A stretch of 64,000 nucleotides of DNA from Bacteroidales bacterium (lineage in GTDB: Bacteria > Bacteroidota > Bacteroidia > Bacteroidales > F082): NCBI GenBank assembly GCA_021647205.1, contig JAKIVD010000001.1, forward strand, positions 248,001 to 312,000. The letters are read 5' to 3'. The position numbers were made by a program, and so were the translations under genes. The notes below the pieces were generated by a model. It saw only the letters and a list, made by a program, of their open reading frames with translations, had not been told where the DNA came from and searched no databases. Numbering within the stretch: the stretch's first letter is position 1; the number at the start of each line of letters is the position of its first letter. Shown piece by piece: positions 10,601-17,368 of the stretch.

Positions 10601-13600
10601 AATACCTATCCAATCACCACCACTACCTCTGGTTAAGTTATCATTGGCCGCATCTATATCTTCAGGAACAGTCAATCCAGTATTGTTTACTATTTCCCCA
10701 ACTCCTATGGTGCCTGGTCCTTTACCACCAGCAGGGGGTAAAACAGCAGATATTGAATTATTCGTATATGTCCATTTACCAGAACCAAGACTCGCATAAT
10801 TATGATAGATGCCGTTTACATATCCTTCAAAGGCATTGTTTTGAACAGTTCCAACATTCGGTTGTCCGTAGGGTTGAACTTGTATAGCAGCTGCACAATC
10901 TTCTACAGTATTTCCAGATACTGAACCACCTATTCCCTGTATGTAAATAGTGTGGTACAAACCATGATTATTTATACAATAGTTATTTGTAACTGTAGTG
11001 ACACGAGGAGTTAAGGCAGGATATGGTTCACCGTGCATCCATATTGAGATGTATGTAAATCCATCAACAATATTGTTGGAAACCTGGATGTTTGTTGCTT
11101 CCACACTTATAATTCCTGTAAGGTCTTCTCCGGCAACACCACCTGCATCACTTATTGTAAATCCATCAATCAAAACATCGTCTGCATTACTATATATGAT
11201 GGCGTCCCATCCCGTTGTGCCGACGGGGAATTGAATAATTGCTTCCGCAACCCGACTGCTACTTGTGCCAGATATGCCATAATTTGGGCCGCGCAATGCT
11301 ATAGATTTATAAATATATATTGTTTCTTCATAAGTCCCGGCGGCAACTTCTATATAATACCCATCCAGGGTTGTTGATGCGTCAATACCCTCCTGGATTG
11401 TCATGTGGCTGCTAACGAGTGTGCCTGTAGTGGAAGGATCATTATCGTAAACAAGTACGGGTCCGACTCCATCACATGAATAGTCATTTGAAATATCCCA
11501 CCAGTACGATGTTCCAGTTGTATTGTTTACAATCAGGTAAGGCAGGAACTGTACATCACCAGAAACACTTGCGGCAACATCACCTGCATTTTCACTGCCC
11601 CACCAGTTACAAGTGGCCTCAATATTATCTGTTGACAGGTTGTTGATACCAAGATTTGTTCCTGTTTCAACAAAAGAGTTGTTGTTAAATACATTTCCGA
11701 CATAAGATCCGCCGGTATTCTGAAGGATTACGCTGCCCAGTGTGTTATCATGAATACTATTATTGGTAAAACTATTAGCTGTTGATGTTTTACCTGTATA
11801 GCTTTCCATCATTACACCATACTTGTATTTATCAGATGAACCACCTGCACCATTATTATAAATTTCATTGCTGTTAATATCGCATGAGGTGGTGCTGACA
11901 ATTTTCAGTCCATTACGTGCATTATCATAAATCATGTTTCCGGAAACTGTAAGAGCTGTAACTGCATCCTGGAAATTATGACTAAGCAATTGCAAACCAT
12001 ATTTCGTATTGGAATGAATCTTGTTATTATTAACCACTACACCTGTAACTGAACTTGCAACATTAACTGCAGATGCAATATAGATACCATAGCTCATGTT
12101 TTGGTAACACTCATTGTTTGCAACAGAACCGTTAGTGATTGACTGGCTACCTGAAGTATATAAAGATATACCAGCAATATTATCTGTGCCGTCACCATTA
12201 TTTGAACAATAATTGTAGTCGACAACCGGGGCAGTTACATTACTCATAAATATACCATTTGCTGAGTTTTGATCAAGCCAGTTATAACTAATATTAATAC
12301 CTGCCAATTGGCTTGCGCCAATTACACCAATACCACCATATAAGTTAACAGTACTACCGGCGGCATTAATTACTTTAAATCCGTTAACAGTTACATCAGC
12401 TGCTGTTATATACACACCATAATTACCACCATTGGCATCAATGGTAGAAATATTGGTAGTCCAGGCAGTGCCACGGGGATCGACATTGTACTGTGCGCCG
12501 CGTAATTCCAAGCTTTTATCAACGGTAACATTTTCAGTATAGGTACCGGCAGCCACTACCACATAATAACCGTTTATGGTTGTGGTTGCGTCAATACCCT
12601 CCTGGATTGTCATGTGGCTGCTAACGAGTGTGCCTGTAGTGGAAGGATCATTATCGTAAACAAGTACTGGTCCGACTCCATCACATGAATTGGGTACGGG
12701 TTGGAAACCAGGCGTGCTTCCATCATCATCTGTTCCGTCCGTCAGGAAGGGCAGGAATTGGACATTCCCGTTCATACCGGCGGCAATTACGCCGGCATCA
12801 ATTGAGCCCCACCAGTTACAGGTAAGATCAATACTTAAAGTTCCTGCTCCGCTTGCATTTGCATTAGTTGTACTGCCGGTGATGTGGTTATTGTTTGCAG
12901 TAGTTGCGTTTGTGTACGAAGCTTCGGCTTCGCAGTTAAAGGCTTCAGTAGTACTGTTGTTGATATAGTTATTAGTAAAGGTAGCAGAACAATCAGAAGA
13001 GCCCCAACCAAAAAGACTTGTCGTAGTATAAACCCCTGTTTCTGCATTATTAACAGTATTTCGGCTAAACAGAGGCGTTCCTCCGACTTGCCCCGAGGCG
13101 CATAAACCTACGGAAACACCGCTAACTGTGTTTTCATACACCTCATTGTTAAGCCGGGATGCAAACACCCAGATTCCATACGAACCGGCTGTACCATTGC
13201 TTACTGTATTGTAGCGGATAGTGTCTGCCGTTGAACCGGCAGCATCGCCGTTATTATCTGTGTGAATACCACTGCCACAATTTGTAACCGTATTGTATTC
13301 GTAAGTAACACCTTTTGAGTGATTGGACACAATGCCATCGTTTGAATTACTGACGCTGTTGTATGAGAAAACCCCGGTACCGCTCCAGTTCATGATTGGT
13401 ATGGATTGTGCTTCACCTGCAACATTGGAAACAGTATTATTTGAAATATCAAAATCGCCACCTGTTGATGCATAAATACCACGCAAGTAGATATTTTGCA
13501 TTGTGATATGATTTACATTTAGATTGGTAAAGGAGCCAGCCGTAAAATCCTGTATAATACCGTTTCGTGCATCAATATCTGCACCGTTAACAACGGTTCC

Positions 13601-15034
13601 GCTCGTAAGACTTGGATTGTCCCCATCAATTGTCATATACTGAATAGTTACATCATCCGCCTGGATAAGCATCAGATTGCTTGCGCCGGCAGGTAATGAA
13701 CCTGAACTTCCGGGCATGGGAGCCGATAGTGTTGGCATAAGAACTACACCGGTTTCACTTTCTCCGGTAATTGTAATTCCCCTGTCAACAACAAGGTTTT
13801 CAATATAGGTTCCATTTGAAACAGCAATATTCTCGACACTAGTTGTACTCGCATCATCAATCGCTTCCTGGATGGTGCAATAGTAAATTCCGGTGGTTGT
13901 ATTTTGTACCAGACCTTCAACAGTAACCGCGTAAGCTGATCCTGTTCCTGCACATGAATTACCATCAGTATAGGTGGCAGTTACACTATGTGTGGTTCCC
14001 GGTGAATTGTCCCAGGTTATATCAATTGATTCGGTAGTTGAAGTACCCGTTCCTCCTACAATTGTCCACGAATAAGCTGTCATGCCTGTTTCTGTGGTAT
14101 AGGTTTCGGTTGCATTGGCACATATTGTTGTTGGCCCGCTAATTGTTGGAACCGGTAAGGCTTTAACATCAACATTTAAAGTTGTTGTATTCGAAGTACA
14201 TGTATTTCCGTCATCGAAATAAACACTTACAGTCCCTGCACCAGTTGCGCTGGTCCAGTCCACTGTAATCTGGTAAGTTCCTGAACCGCTGCTTATTGTT
14301 CCATTTGTAACCGTCCAGTTATAAGCGCTCATTCCTGCATCGGTTGTATACGTTTCGTTGGAGTTGAAACAAGGTGCAGTTTCTCCGGTTAATGCCGGGT
14401 TCACAGCAGCATTTACCGTCCATTTATACAAATTAGAAGCATCGCAGCCCCTGCCATCAGGGTCAGAACGGGTAGCCAATATTTGAACAATATCAGTCCC
14501 CGAAAGACCGGTTGTTGAAATTGCGGTTCCAGGAGTGTATGCACTCCAGCTTGTACCTCCGTCGGTACTGTATTCGTAGCTGTCAGTACAACTTGCAACC
14601 CCGCCGCTTCCTGCTGTTGCAATGCTGGCAGAAACATCTGTTCCGGCACATACAGCAGACTGGTTGGGTGATTTTGTCATGGTGGGTGCTGTGGGCTGTA
14701 CAACAACATTTGTTGTAAAATTCACAAAGGGTGAATAATCCGTCGCATCGAAGGCTGAATAAGATGTATTGCCCAATGCGGGTGTAACCAGATCAAAAGT
14801 TATCGTCCCGCCATTTCCTGGCAAAGTTTGAAGCAGCGCCCTCGAATCGGCTTGAGTCAAATTGTAGGTATGAGTGGCATCTGTGTTTGTAATAGAGATT
14901 GTAAACGAACCTCCTTCACACAAATCAATCTGATTGCTTCCGTCCCAGGCGGGGCTGGAGCTGACAACCTCTTGTCCAAACACATTGACGGCAAAAAATG
15001 CCATCAAAGCAAGTAAAAAAGTAATTTTTTTCAT
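4661..15034 (-). CDS. Giant T9SS-exported beta-helix protein with dockerin-like and cohesin-like segments
   Basis: 3457 residues with a signal peptide (MKKITFLLALMAFFAVNVFGQ). Order of parts: PKD/Ig-like domains (about 20-370); a very long right-handed parallel beta-helix region (about 380-2780) rich in NN.I..N...GI.. repeats (NosD/PbH1 type) and divided by CNWWGS junctions; a HYR-like domain with paired cysteines; two PKD-like domains; a carboxypeptidase-regulatory-like beta-sandwich (YTVSGYFTYHNG); a degenerate dockerin-like pair (INSLDAGQV and SINATDAGRIQGYFVYG); a cohesin-like segment (FELPIKVTASMQVAALSLIL); and a T9SS type A sorting domain (FPNPFNEF, ending VVSRTIRIVINSY). It is probably surface-exposed or extracellular. 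Parallel beta-helices of this kind often bind or cleave polysaccharide, but no catalytic residues can be assigned. The internal duplication is listed separately. Confidence 0.9.
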   Translation of the reverse strand: MKKITFLLALMAFFAVNVFGQEVVSSSPAWDGSNQIDLCEGGSFTISITNTDATHTYNLTQADSRALLQTLPGNGGTITFDLVTPALGNTSYSAFDATDYSPFVNFTTNVVVQPTAPTMTKSPNQSAVCAGTDVSASIATAGSGGVASCTDSYEYSTDGGTSWSAYTPGTAISTTGLSGTDIVQILATRSDPDGRGCDASNLYKWTVNAAVNPALTGETAPCFNSNETYTTDAGMSAYNWTVTNGTISSGSGTYQITVDWTSATGAGTVSVYFDDGNTCTSNTTTLNVDVKALPVPTISGPTTICANATETYTTETGMTAYSWTIVGGTGTSTTESIDITWDNSPGTTHSVTATYTDGNSCAGTGSAYAVTVEGLVQNTTTGIYYCTIQEAIDDASTTSVENIAVSNGTYIENLVVDRGITITGESETGVVLMPTLSAPMPGSSGSLPAGASNLMLIQADDVTIQYMTIDGDNPSLTSGTVVNGADIDARNGIIQDFTAGSFTNLNVNHITMQNIYLRGIYASTGGDFDISNNTVSNVAGEAQSIPIMNWSGTGVFSYNSVSNSNDGIVSNHSKGVTYEYNTVTNCGSGIHTDNNGDAAGSTADTIRYNTVSNGTAGSYGIWVFASRLNNEVYENTVSGVSVGLCASGQVGGTPLFSRNTVNNAETGVYTTTSLFGWGSSDCSATFTNNYINNSTTEAFNCEAEASYTNATTANNNHITGSTTNANASGAGTLSIDLTCNWWGSIDAGVIAAGMNGNVQFLPFLTDGTDDDGSTPGFQPVPNSCDGVGPVLVYDNDPSTTGTLVSSHMTIQEGIDATTTINGYYVVVAAGTYTENVTVDKSLELRGAQYNVDPRGTAWTTNISTIDANGGNYGVYITAADVTVNGFKVINAAGSTVNLYGGIGVIGASQLAGINISYNWLDQNSANGIFMSNVTAPVVDYNYCSNNGDGTDNIAGISLYTSGSQSITNGSVANNECYQNMSYGIYIASAVNVASSVTGVVVNNNKIHSNTKYGLQLLSHNFQDAVTALTVSGNMIYDNARNGLKIVSTTSCDINSNEIYNNGAGGSSDKYKYGVMMESYTGKTSTANSFTNNSIHDNTLGSVILQNTGGSYVGNVFNNNSFVETGTNLGINNLSTDNIEATCNWWGSENAGDVAASVSGDVQFLPYLIVNNTTGTSYWWDISNDYSCDGVGPVLVYDNDPSTTGTLVSSHMTIQEGIDASTTLDGYYIEVAAGTYEETIYIYKSIALRGPNYGISGTSSSRVAEAIIQFPVGTTGWDAIIYSNADDVLIDGFTISDAGGVAGEDLTGIISVEATNIQVSNNIVDGFTYISIWMHGEPYPALTPRVTTVTNNYCINNHGLYHTIYIQGIGGSVSGNTVEDCAAAIQVQPYGQPNVGTVQNNAFEGYVNGIYHNYASLGSGKWTYTNNSISAVLPPAGGKGPGTIGVGEIVNNTGLTVPEDIDAANDNLTRGSGGDWIGIHVRTHGTSGTGAAPEVEFITGNNVDGVIALTDPYWADVIGLQFRNTGNNALTKFYNNSITNVDYGIKVFDDTNNGSLVDLDNNTLSNYSYAILVDPDMDIDASSGNTYEGVASGSATLAELFTIEDAIIHKIDESSRGFVTVIPNNDYVTVNSFAGAETTPSIQRGIDAAIAGWTVNVNDGIYTENLIVDKSLELRGAQYNVDPRGTAWTTNISTIDANGGNYGVYITAANVTVNGFKVINAAGSNVNLYGGIGVVGASQLAGINISYNWLDLNSANGIFMSNVTAPVVEYNYCSNNGDGTDNIAGISLYTSGSQSITNGSVANNECYQNMSYGIYIASAVNVASSVTGVVVNNNEIHSNTKYGLQLLSHNFQDAVTALTVSGNMIFDNARNGLKIVSTTSCDINSNEIYNNGAGGLSDKYKYGVMMESYTGKTSTANSFTNNSIHDNTLGSVILQNTGGSYTGNVFNNNSFVETGTNLGINNLSTDNIEATCNWWGSENAGDVAASVSGDVQFLPYLIVNNTTGTSYWWDTSNDYSCDGVGPVLVYDNDPSTTGTLVSSHMKIQEGIDASTTLDGYYIEVAAGTYIEQVNIEKEISLIGADPTTTIIQTPVPSTMVIYDHYGSKSPNSRYAGHRGANIPIVRIASSNVTFKNFTVDLDNQVFWDVLGSYTDPTYSRSTAILVDHVETTPGTIGTLEYYTNVVIDNNIVTNMLENDGGDAIKVLGRATGYASNNIVRSGAQSAIYIGGTSQSTFTPAGPDFDAYLNTLYGGTYEIDAGWMFAGIGYWDNGQGEAYENTVYNNPTYSTVHSDYRAYGLACWGNNPGAISFYDNFVYSEDNTSPGGVGCYQYSGLNVSWDNNVFEDQYYAMAIYGFPPNCPTSTITNSTFKNCEEGIWIGNMDVGCGAVTINNNQFINIATYAIQNDAALSINAENNWYGDASGPYNDPYNTCGLGSDVIGPVDFMPWWTTTTGVPSSPLPIQNVTKGTFYCSIQDAIDDATPTLANPEVITVGNGTFLENITVDKEYLTLANAASPSPIIDGNNLGTVVTITADNVTMHGFTIQNTGVGNYAGIALFSVNDCNIHDNMVTNNQFGIALLDDASNNIVKDNIITLNTSYGVLLDYYTANTTSCRLNTVDGNIISVSEVGIYLGEIASENTLISNTVQNNFDHGIELYHADDNTINANTINSNTESGIRLGGSQNTSIINNTITGGTQADGIRVFTSATGRLSTGTDIHHNTISGHTRGVISDGENVDASANWWGDETGPYHNPNNTCGLGNLVSDDVDFFQWWDDASMTDYYVLPDPNITCLSDQVRCADETATDTYTTVGTEFDPTVVDQCRPTTITNDQNASASLDGHVFATGTTTVTWTITDVFGNDYYCIYDVTINALPDPVITGDFEVCAGATGEIYSTPLVSGNSYLWNVNGGTIASGQGTNSITVDWFDVSPGTLTVTEYAAGTFCSETVSEDVTLIALPTPEVVGPASVVINTTETYSTTTNPLHAYTWTVTGGSIQSGQNTSSITVLWPGTPGTGTVMVTELNLISGCVANSDALNVTINPAGYTVSGYFTYHNGANTPLNGLSLDLMDGPTLIASTTTDATGYYEFTFVPDGVYTIDVTTSAPVGGINSLDAGQVNLWWTSPSNIEHVRWNAGDVAFGSGSSINATDAGRIQGYFVYGTAFDRSAWTFWKQPDVSSANPPTSTNQVVVSGADVSQGFYGLCVGDFDASNTNPGGKALFDSDLVLSYDGSIFAGAGMEFELPIKVTASMQVAALSLILDIPSNLLTVEDVLIINNNIPSDAGALDFNVDGDELRIGWNSLQAFNYADGNILLMLKLRTTDNFGSGDIIEVALRPSPLNELADAQYNVIRNVVLSTYTVEYDVTGIGELELLKGTTLESFPNPFNEFTFINYNIPVDGEVKLEIYNMYGSLVKTLVDELQERGEHTVKFHALGNNAGVYTANIRVRANGQVVSRTIRIVINSY
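8843..10037. repeat. 1195-bp internal duplication, copy A
   Basis: This segment is almost identical to 11330-12524. Both copies run from ATAAGTCCCGGCGGC to CCAAGCTTTTATCAACG and have exactly the same length, with only scattered single-base differences. It lies in frame inside the giant beta-helix gene and encodes the block reading LELRGAQYNVDPRGTAW to STTLDGYYIEV. Confidence 0.9.
11330..12524. repeat. 1195-bp internal duplication, copy B
   Basis: Second copy of the 8843-10037 block, same orientation, starting 2487 bp downstream. Differences include AATTGTAGTCGAC versus AATTATATTCGAC and a few transitions. The near-identity implies recent duplication or ongoing homogenisation. Confidence 0.9.
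12588..12690. repeat. Short third copy of the duplicated block
   Basis: 103 bp starting GCGTCAATACCCTCCTGG and ending CATCACATGAAT, matching 11379-11481 and the corresponding part of copy A. It encodes the conserved junction with VLVYDNDPSTTGTLVSSH and IQEGID, which introduces each helix section. Confidence 0.85.
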
Positions 15035-15113
15035 AATGAATATTGTTTAGTTTACTATATTGTTTATTAATCTGTTTTTGCAAGTAAATCAGCAGGCTTT
15101 GACAAAGCTTCGG

Positions 15114-15449
15114 TCAAGGAATAAGGTGTCCCTTTAATTCTGCCAGCCCCATTGGGTTCTTGATTTTTTCAAAATTTAGCTGATTAAAAATCGTCAGCGC
15201 TTCTGCAAAGTCCTGACGGGCGCTTATGAGCACCTTGATATTTTTAAAGTAATCGTTGATATATTTTAAGACTGAAATGTCAGACAGCTTGTTGATTTTA
15301 ATAATTACGGTATCTATTTGCTGCTCATTCAGCAAACGGATAGATTCTTCAGTAGAATTGGAAAAAAAGTTGGTGGCATGAATTGTATGCGAGAATTCAT
15401 TAAATTCTTCGTGCATGGCAAAATCGCTGTTGATGAATAAAATATTCAT
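15114..15449 (-). CDS. Degenerate receiver-domain protein lacking the phospho-acceptor
   Basis: 111 residues from an ATG at 15449. A longer upstream extension is open, but residues MNILFINSDF align with the start of the neighbouring regulator (MNILILDDEQ), which supports this start. It aligns along a whole CheY-like receiver. The acidic pair DD at 7-8 is replaced by NS, and the phospho-acceptor Asp51 by Lys51 (VIIKINKLSD versus AILDIRLPEMDG). It therefore cannot be phosphorylated in the usual way and may act as a constitutive or decoy partner. It lies between the two-component pair and the giant surface gene, all on the same strand. The family is inferred by comparison with the neighbour only. 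Confidence 0.7.
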   Translation of the reverse strand: MNILFINSDFAMHEEFNEFSHTIHATNFFSNSTEESIRLLNEQQIDTVIIKINKLSDISVLKYINDYFKNIKVLISARQDFAEALTIFNQLNFEKIKNPMGLAELKGHLIP

Positions 15450-15703
15450 AAGTTTATGATTGGCAAGCCCAGATGGCAAAACTTGTGCCGAAGCCATATG
15501 TTGCAGGTGTTCAGGAAGTAACAGTAACATTCTTCGGGAGCCAATCCTGTTTCTGCCCAAAAGCGGGCACAAAATTTGGCTGATGCTGTTTGCTTGGAGA
15601 TTTCCGTTTAGGTATACCCCCTGTGGGTCAGGTGAGTAAATCCTGTCTGGGGATAAATGCCCGCTTCCGGCTAAGTGTAAATTACACTTAAAAAGATGGC
15701 TGA

Positions 15704-17092
15704 CTAAAGCACAGGTGATTTTTGGATATTAATATTCAATCTTTGAAGTTTCCTGTCAAGTGCCTGGCGGGAAATGTGGAGCAACTTTGCTGTTTTGGAC
15801 TTATTGTAATTGGTTTGCTGGAGTGCAAGCGTAATCGTATTTCTTTCTATTTGCTCTAAATGATAAGTTGTGCCAGAAGCATTTTTATGAATAAAAGAAG
15901 TAAACGACTGCTGCAAGATATCTGGAAAATGATTGATGCATAACTTGTCACCGTTGCACAGAATAACAGCTTTCTCAATCATGTGTTTAAGTTCCCTGAC
16001 ATTGCCGGGGAAGTCATGTTGAATTAAATGTTCTATCACGCTTTTATCAACCCGTCGTATTTTTTTCCGGAGTTGACCTGAAAATTGCTTTATAAAATAA
16101 TCAAGCAAGAGGGGTATGTCATCTATACGTTCTCTGAGCGGTGGAATGTGAATAACAAATGAGTTCAGCCGGTAGAATAAATCAGATCTAAACTTTTTTT
16201 CTTCCACCAACTGTCGGAGGTCATAATTAGTAGCCGCAATAATACGGACATCAACACGGTTCTCCGCAGTTTCGCCCAGCCTTGAGATCATTTTATTATC
16301 GAGCACCCTGAGGAACTTAGGTTGGTGGTGGACCTTCAGGTCGGCAATTTCATCAAGAAAAAGGGTTCCTTTATCTGCCACTTCAAACAAGCCCTTTTTA
16401 TGATTGATTGCACTTGTGAAAGAACCCTTCTTGTGACCAAAGAATTCGCTTTCGAACAACTCATCCGGAATTGTTGAACAGTTGACTGAATGCAGGGCTT
16501 GGCCTGCACGTTCGCTCAAATAATGTATTCCTCGTGCAACTACTTCTTTTCCTGTTCCGCTTTCTCCGGTAATAAGTACCGTTGTATGGCTTGATTTGGC
16601 CACGCTGTGCATGAGCTGGACAACGGTTTTCATTATTGAGTTTTTGCTGATAAAGGAAAAACCGATTTTTTCTTCCAGTTCTTTGGAAATAAGAGAGTAG
16701 CCGTTATTCGAAACTTTGAGGTTTCTGTTTAACTGGATGTGGTTTTTTGTCTTTTCAATGGTTCTTTGAATATCTTTGAGCTTGAAAGGTTTATTAAAGA
16801 AATCAATGGCACCTTCTTTCATTGCTTTGATGACGCTATCCATGTCGCCATGTCCTGTGATCATGATCACCTCAATATGAGGAAATGATGTTTTGACTTC
16901 TTTGAGGACTTGCAGCCCATCCATTTCCGGGAGCCTGATGTCAAGGATGGCAAGGTCGATTGGGTACTTATTAAGCACCTGAAATGCTTCTGAAGGGCGG
17001 GCTGCCGGAAATATGTCGTTACCTGCAGTACCGAGAAACTCATTCAATTCATCCCTGAACCCTTGTTCATCATCGAGAATTAATATATTCAT
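15704..17092 (-). CDS. Sigma-54-dependent response regulator, NtrC family
   Basis: 462 residues. An N-terminal receiver has the acidic pair DDE and the phospho-acceptor Asp51 (LAILDIRLPEMDG). A central AAA+ sigma-54 activation domain has Walker A GESGTGKE and GTLFLDEIADL. A C-terminal Fis-type helix-turn-helix follows (TAKLLHISRQALDRKLQRLNI). The sigma-54 contact loop normally reading GAFTGA is GSFTSA here, a departure from consensus. It should activate sigma-54 promoters after phosphorylation by a cognate kinase, most likely the large kinase encoded upstream on the same strand. Its targets may include the surface-protein genes further downstream; this is inferred from position. A stretch of 276 nt separates it from the kinase gene. 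Confidence 0.93.
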   Translation of the reverse strand: MNILILDDEQGFRDELNEFLGTAGNDIFPAARPSEAFQVLNKYPIDLAILDIRLPEMDGLQVLKEVKTSFPHIEVIMITGHGDMDSVIKAMKEGAIDFFNKPFKLKDIQRTIEKTKNHIQLNRNLKVSNNGYSLISKELEEKIGFSFISKNSIMKTVVQLMHSVAKSSHTTVLITGESGTGKEVVARGIHYLSERAGQALHSVNCSTIPDELFESEFFGHKKGSFTSAINHKKGLFEVADKGTLFLDEIADLKVHHQPKFLRVLDNKMISRLGETAENRVDVRIIAATNYDLRQLVEEKKFRSDLFYRLNSFVIHIPPLRERIDDIPLLLDYFIKQFSGQLRKKIRRVDKSVIEHLIQHDFPGNVRELKHMIEKAVILCNGDKLCINHFPDILQQSFTSFIHKNASGTTYHLEQIERNTITLALQQTNYNKSKTAKLLHISRQALDRKLQRLNINIQKSPVL

Positions 17093-17368
17093 AATGCAAT
17101 AGATTGGTCAAATCTAGTGTCTTGCTTTCTTAAAAAATGAAGAGACATTTCAGCTGGTTTCCCAAAACTTAGAAATCAAATCCGGCAACAAGCGAGCAGT
17201 TTAGGCTCAATGAAGTTGTCAAAAACAGGATTCTATCGGTCAGTAACGTGGTTATACTGCTTCAAACTGTTGTTTCATGAAAGCAATAAACAAATAAACG
17301 TAAAATACAAGTATGCAGGCTCGCTGAAAACCACTAAAAAAAAAAATAGCTGAAAACCACCAGTCTCC

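Noticed and set aside
8843-12690. CRISPR-like repetitive DNA
   Set aside because: The repeats are long, in frame and coding; there is no short repeat-spacer pattern.
15079-15094. Minus-strand TGCTGATTTACTTGCA as a sigma-54 site for the giant gene
   Set aside because: The -12 half fits but the -24 half lacks GG; too weak to list.
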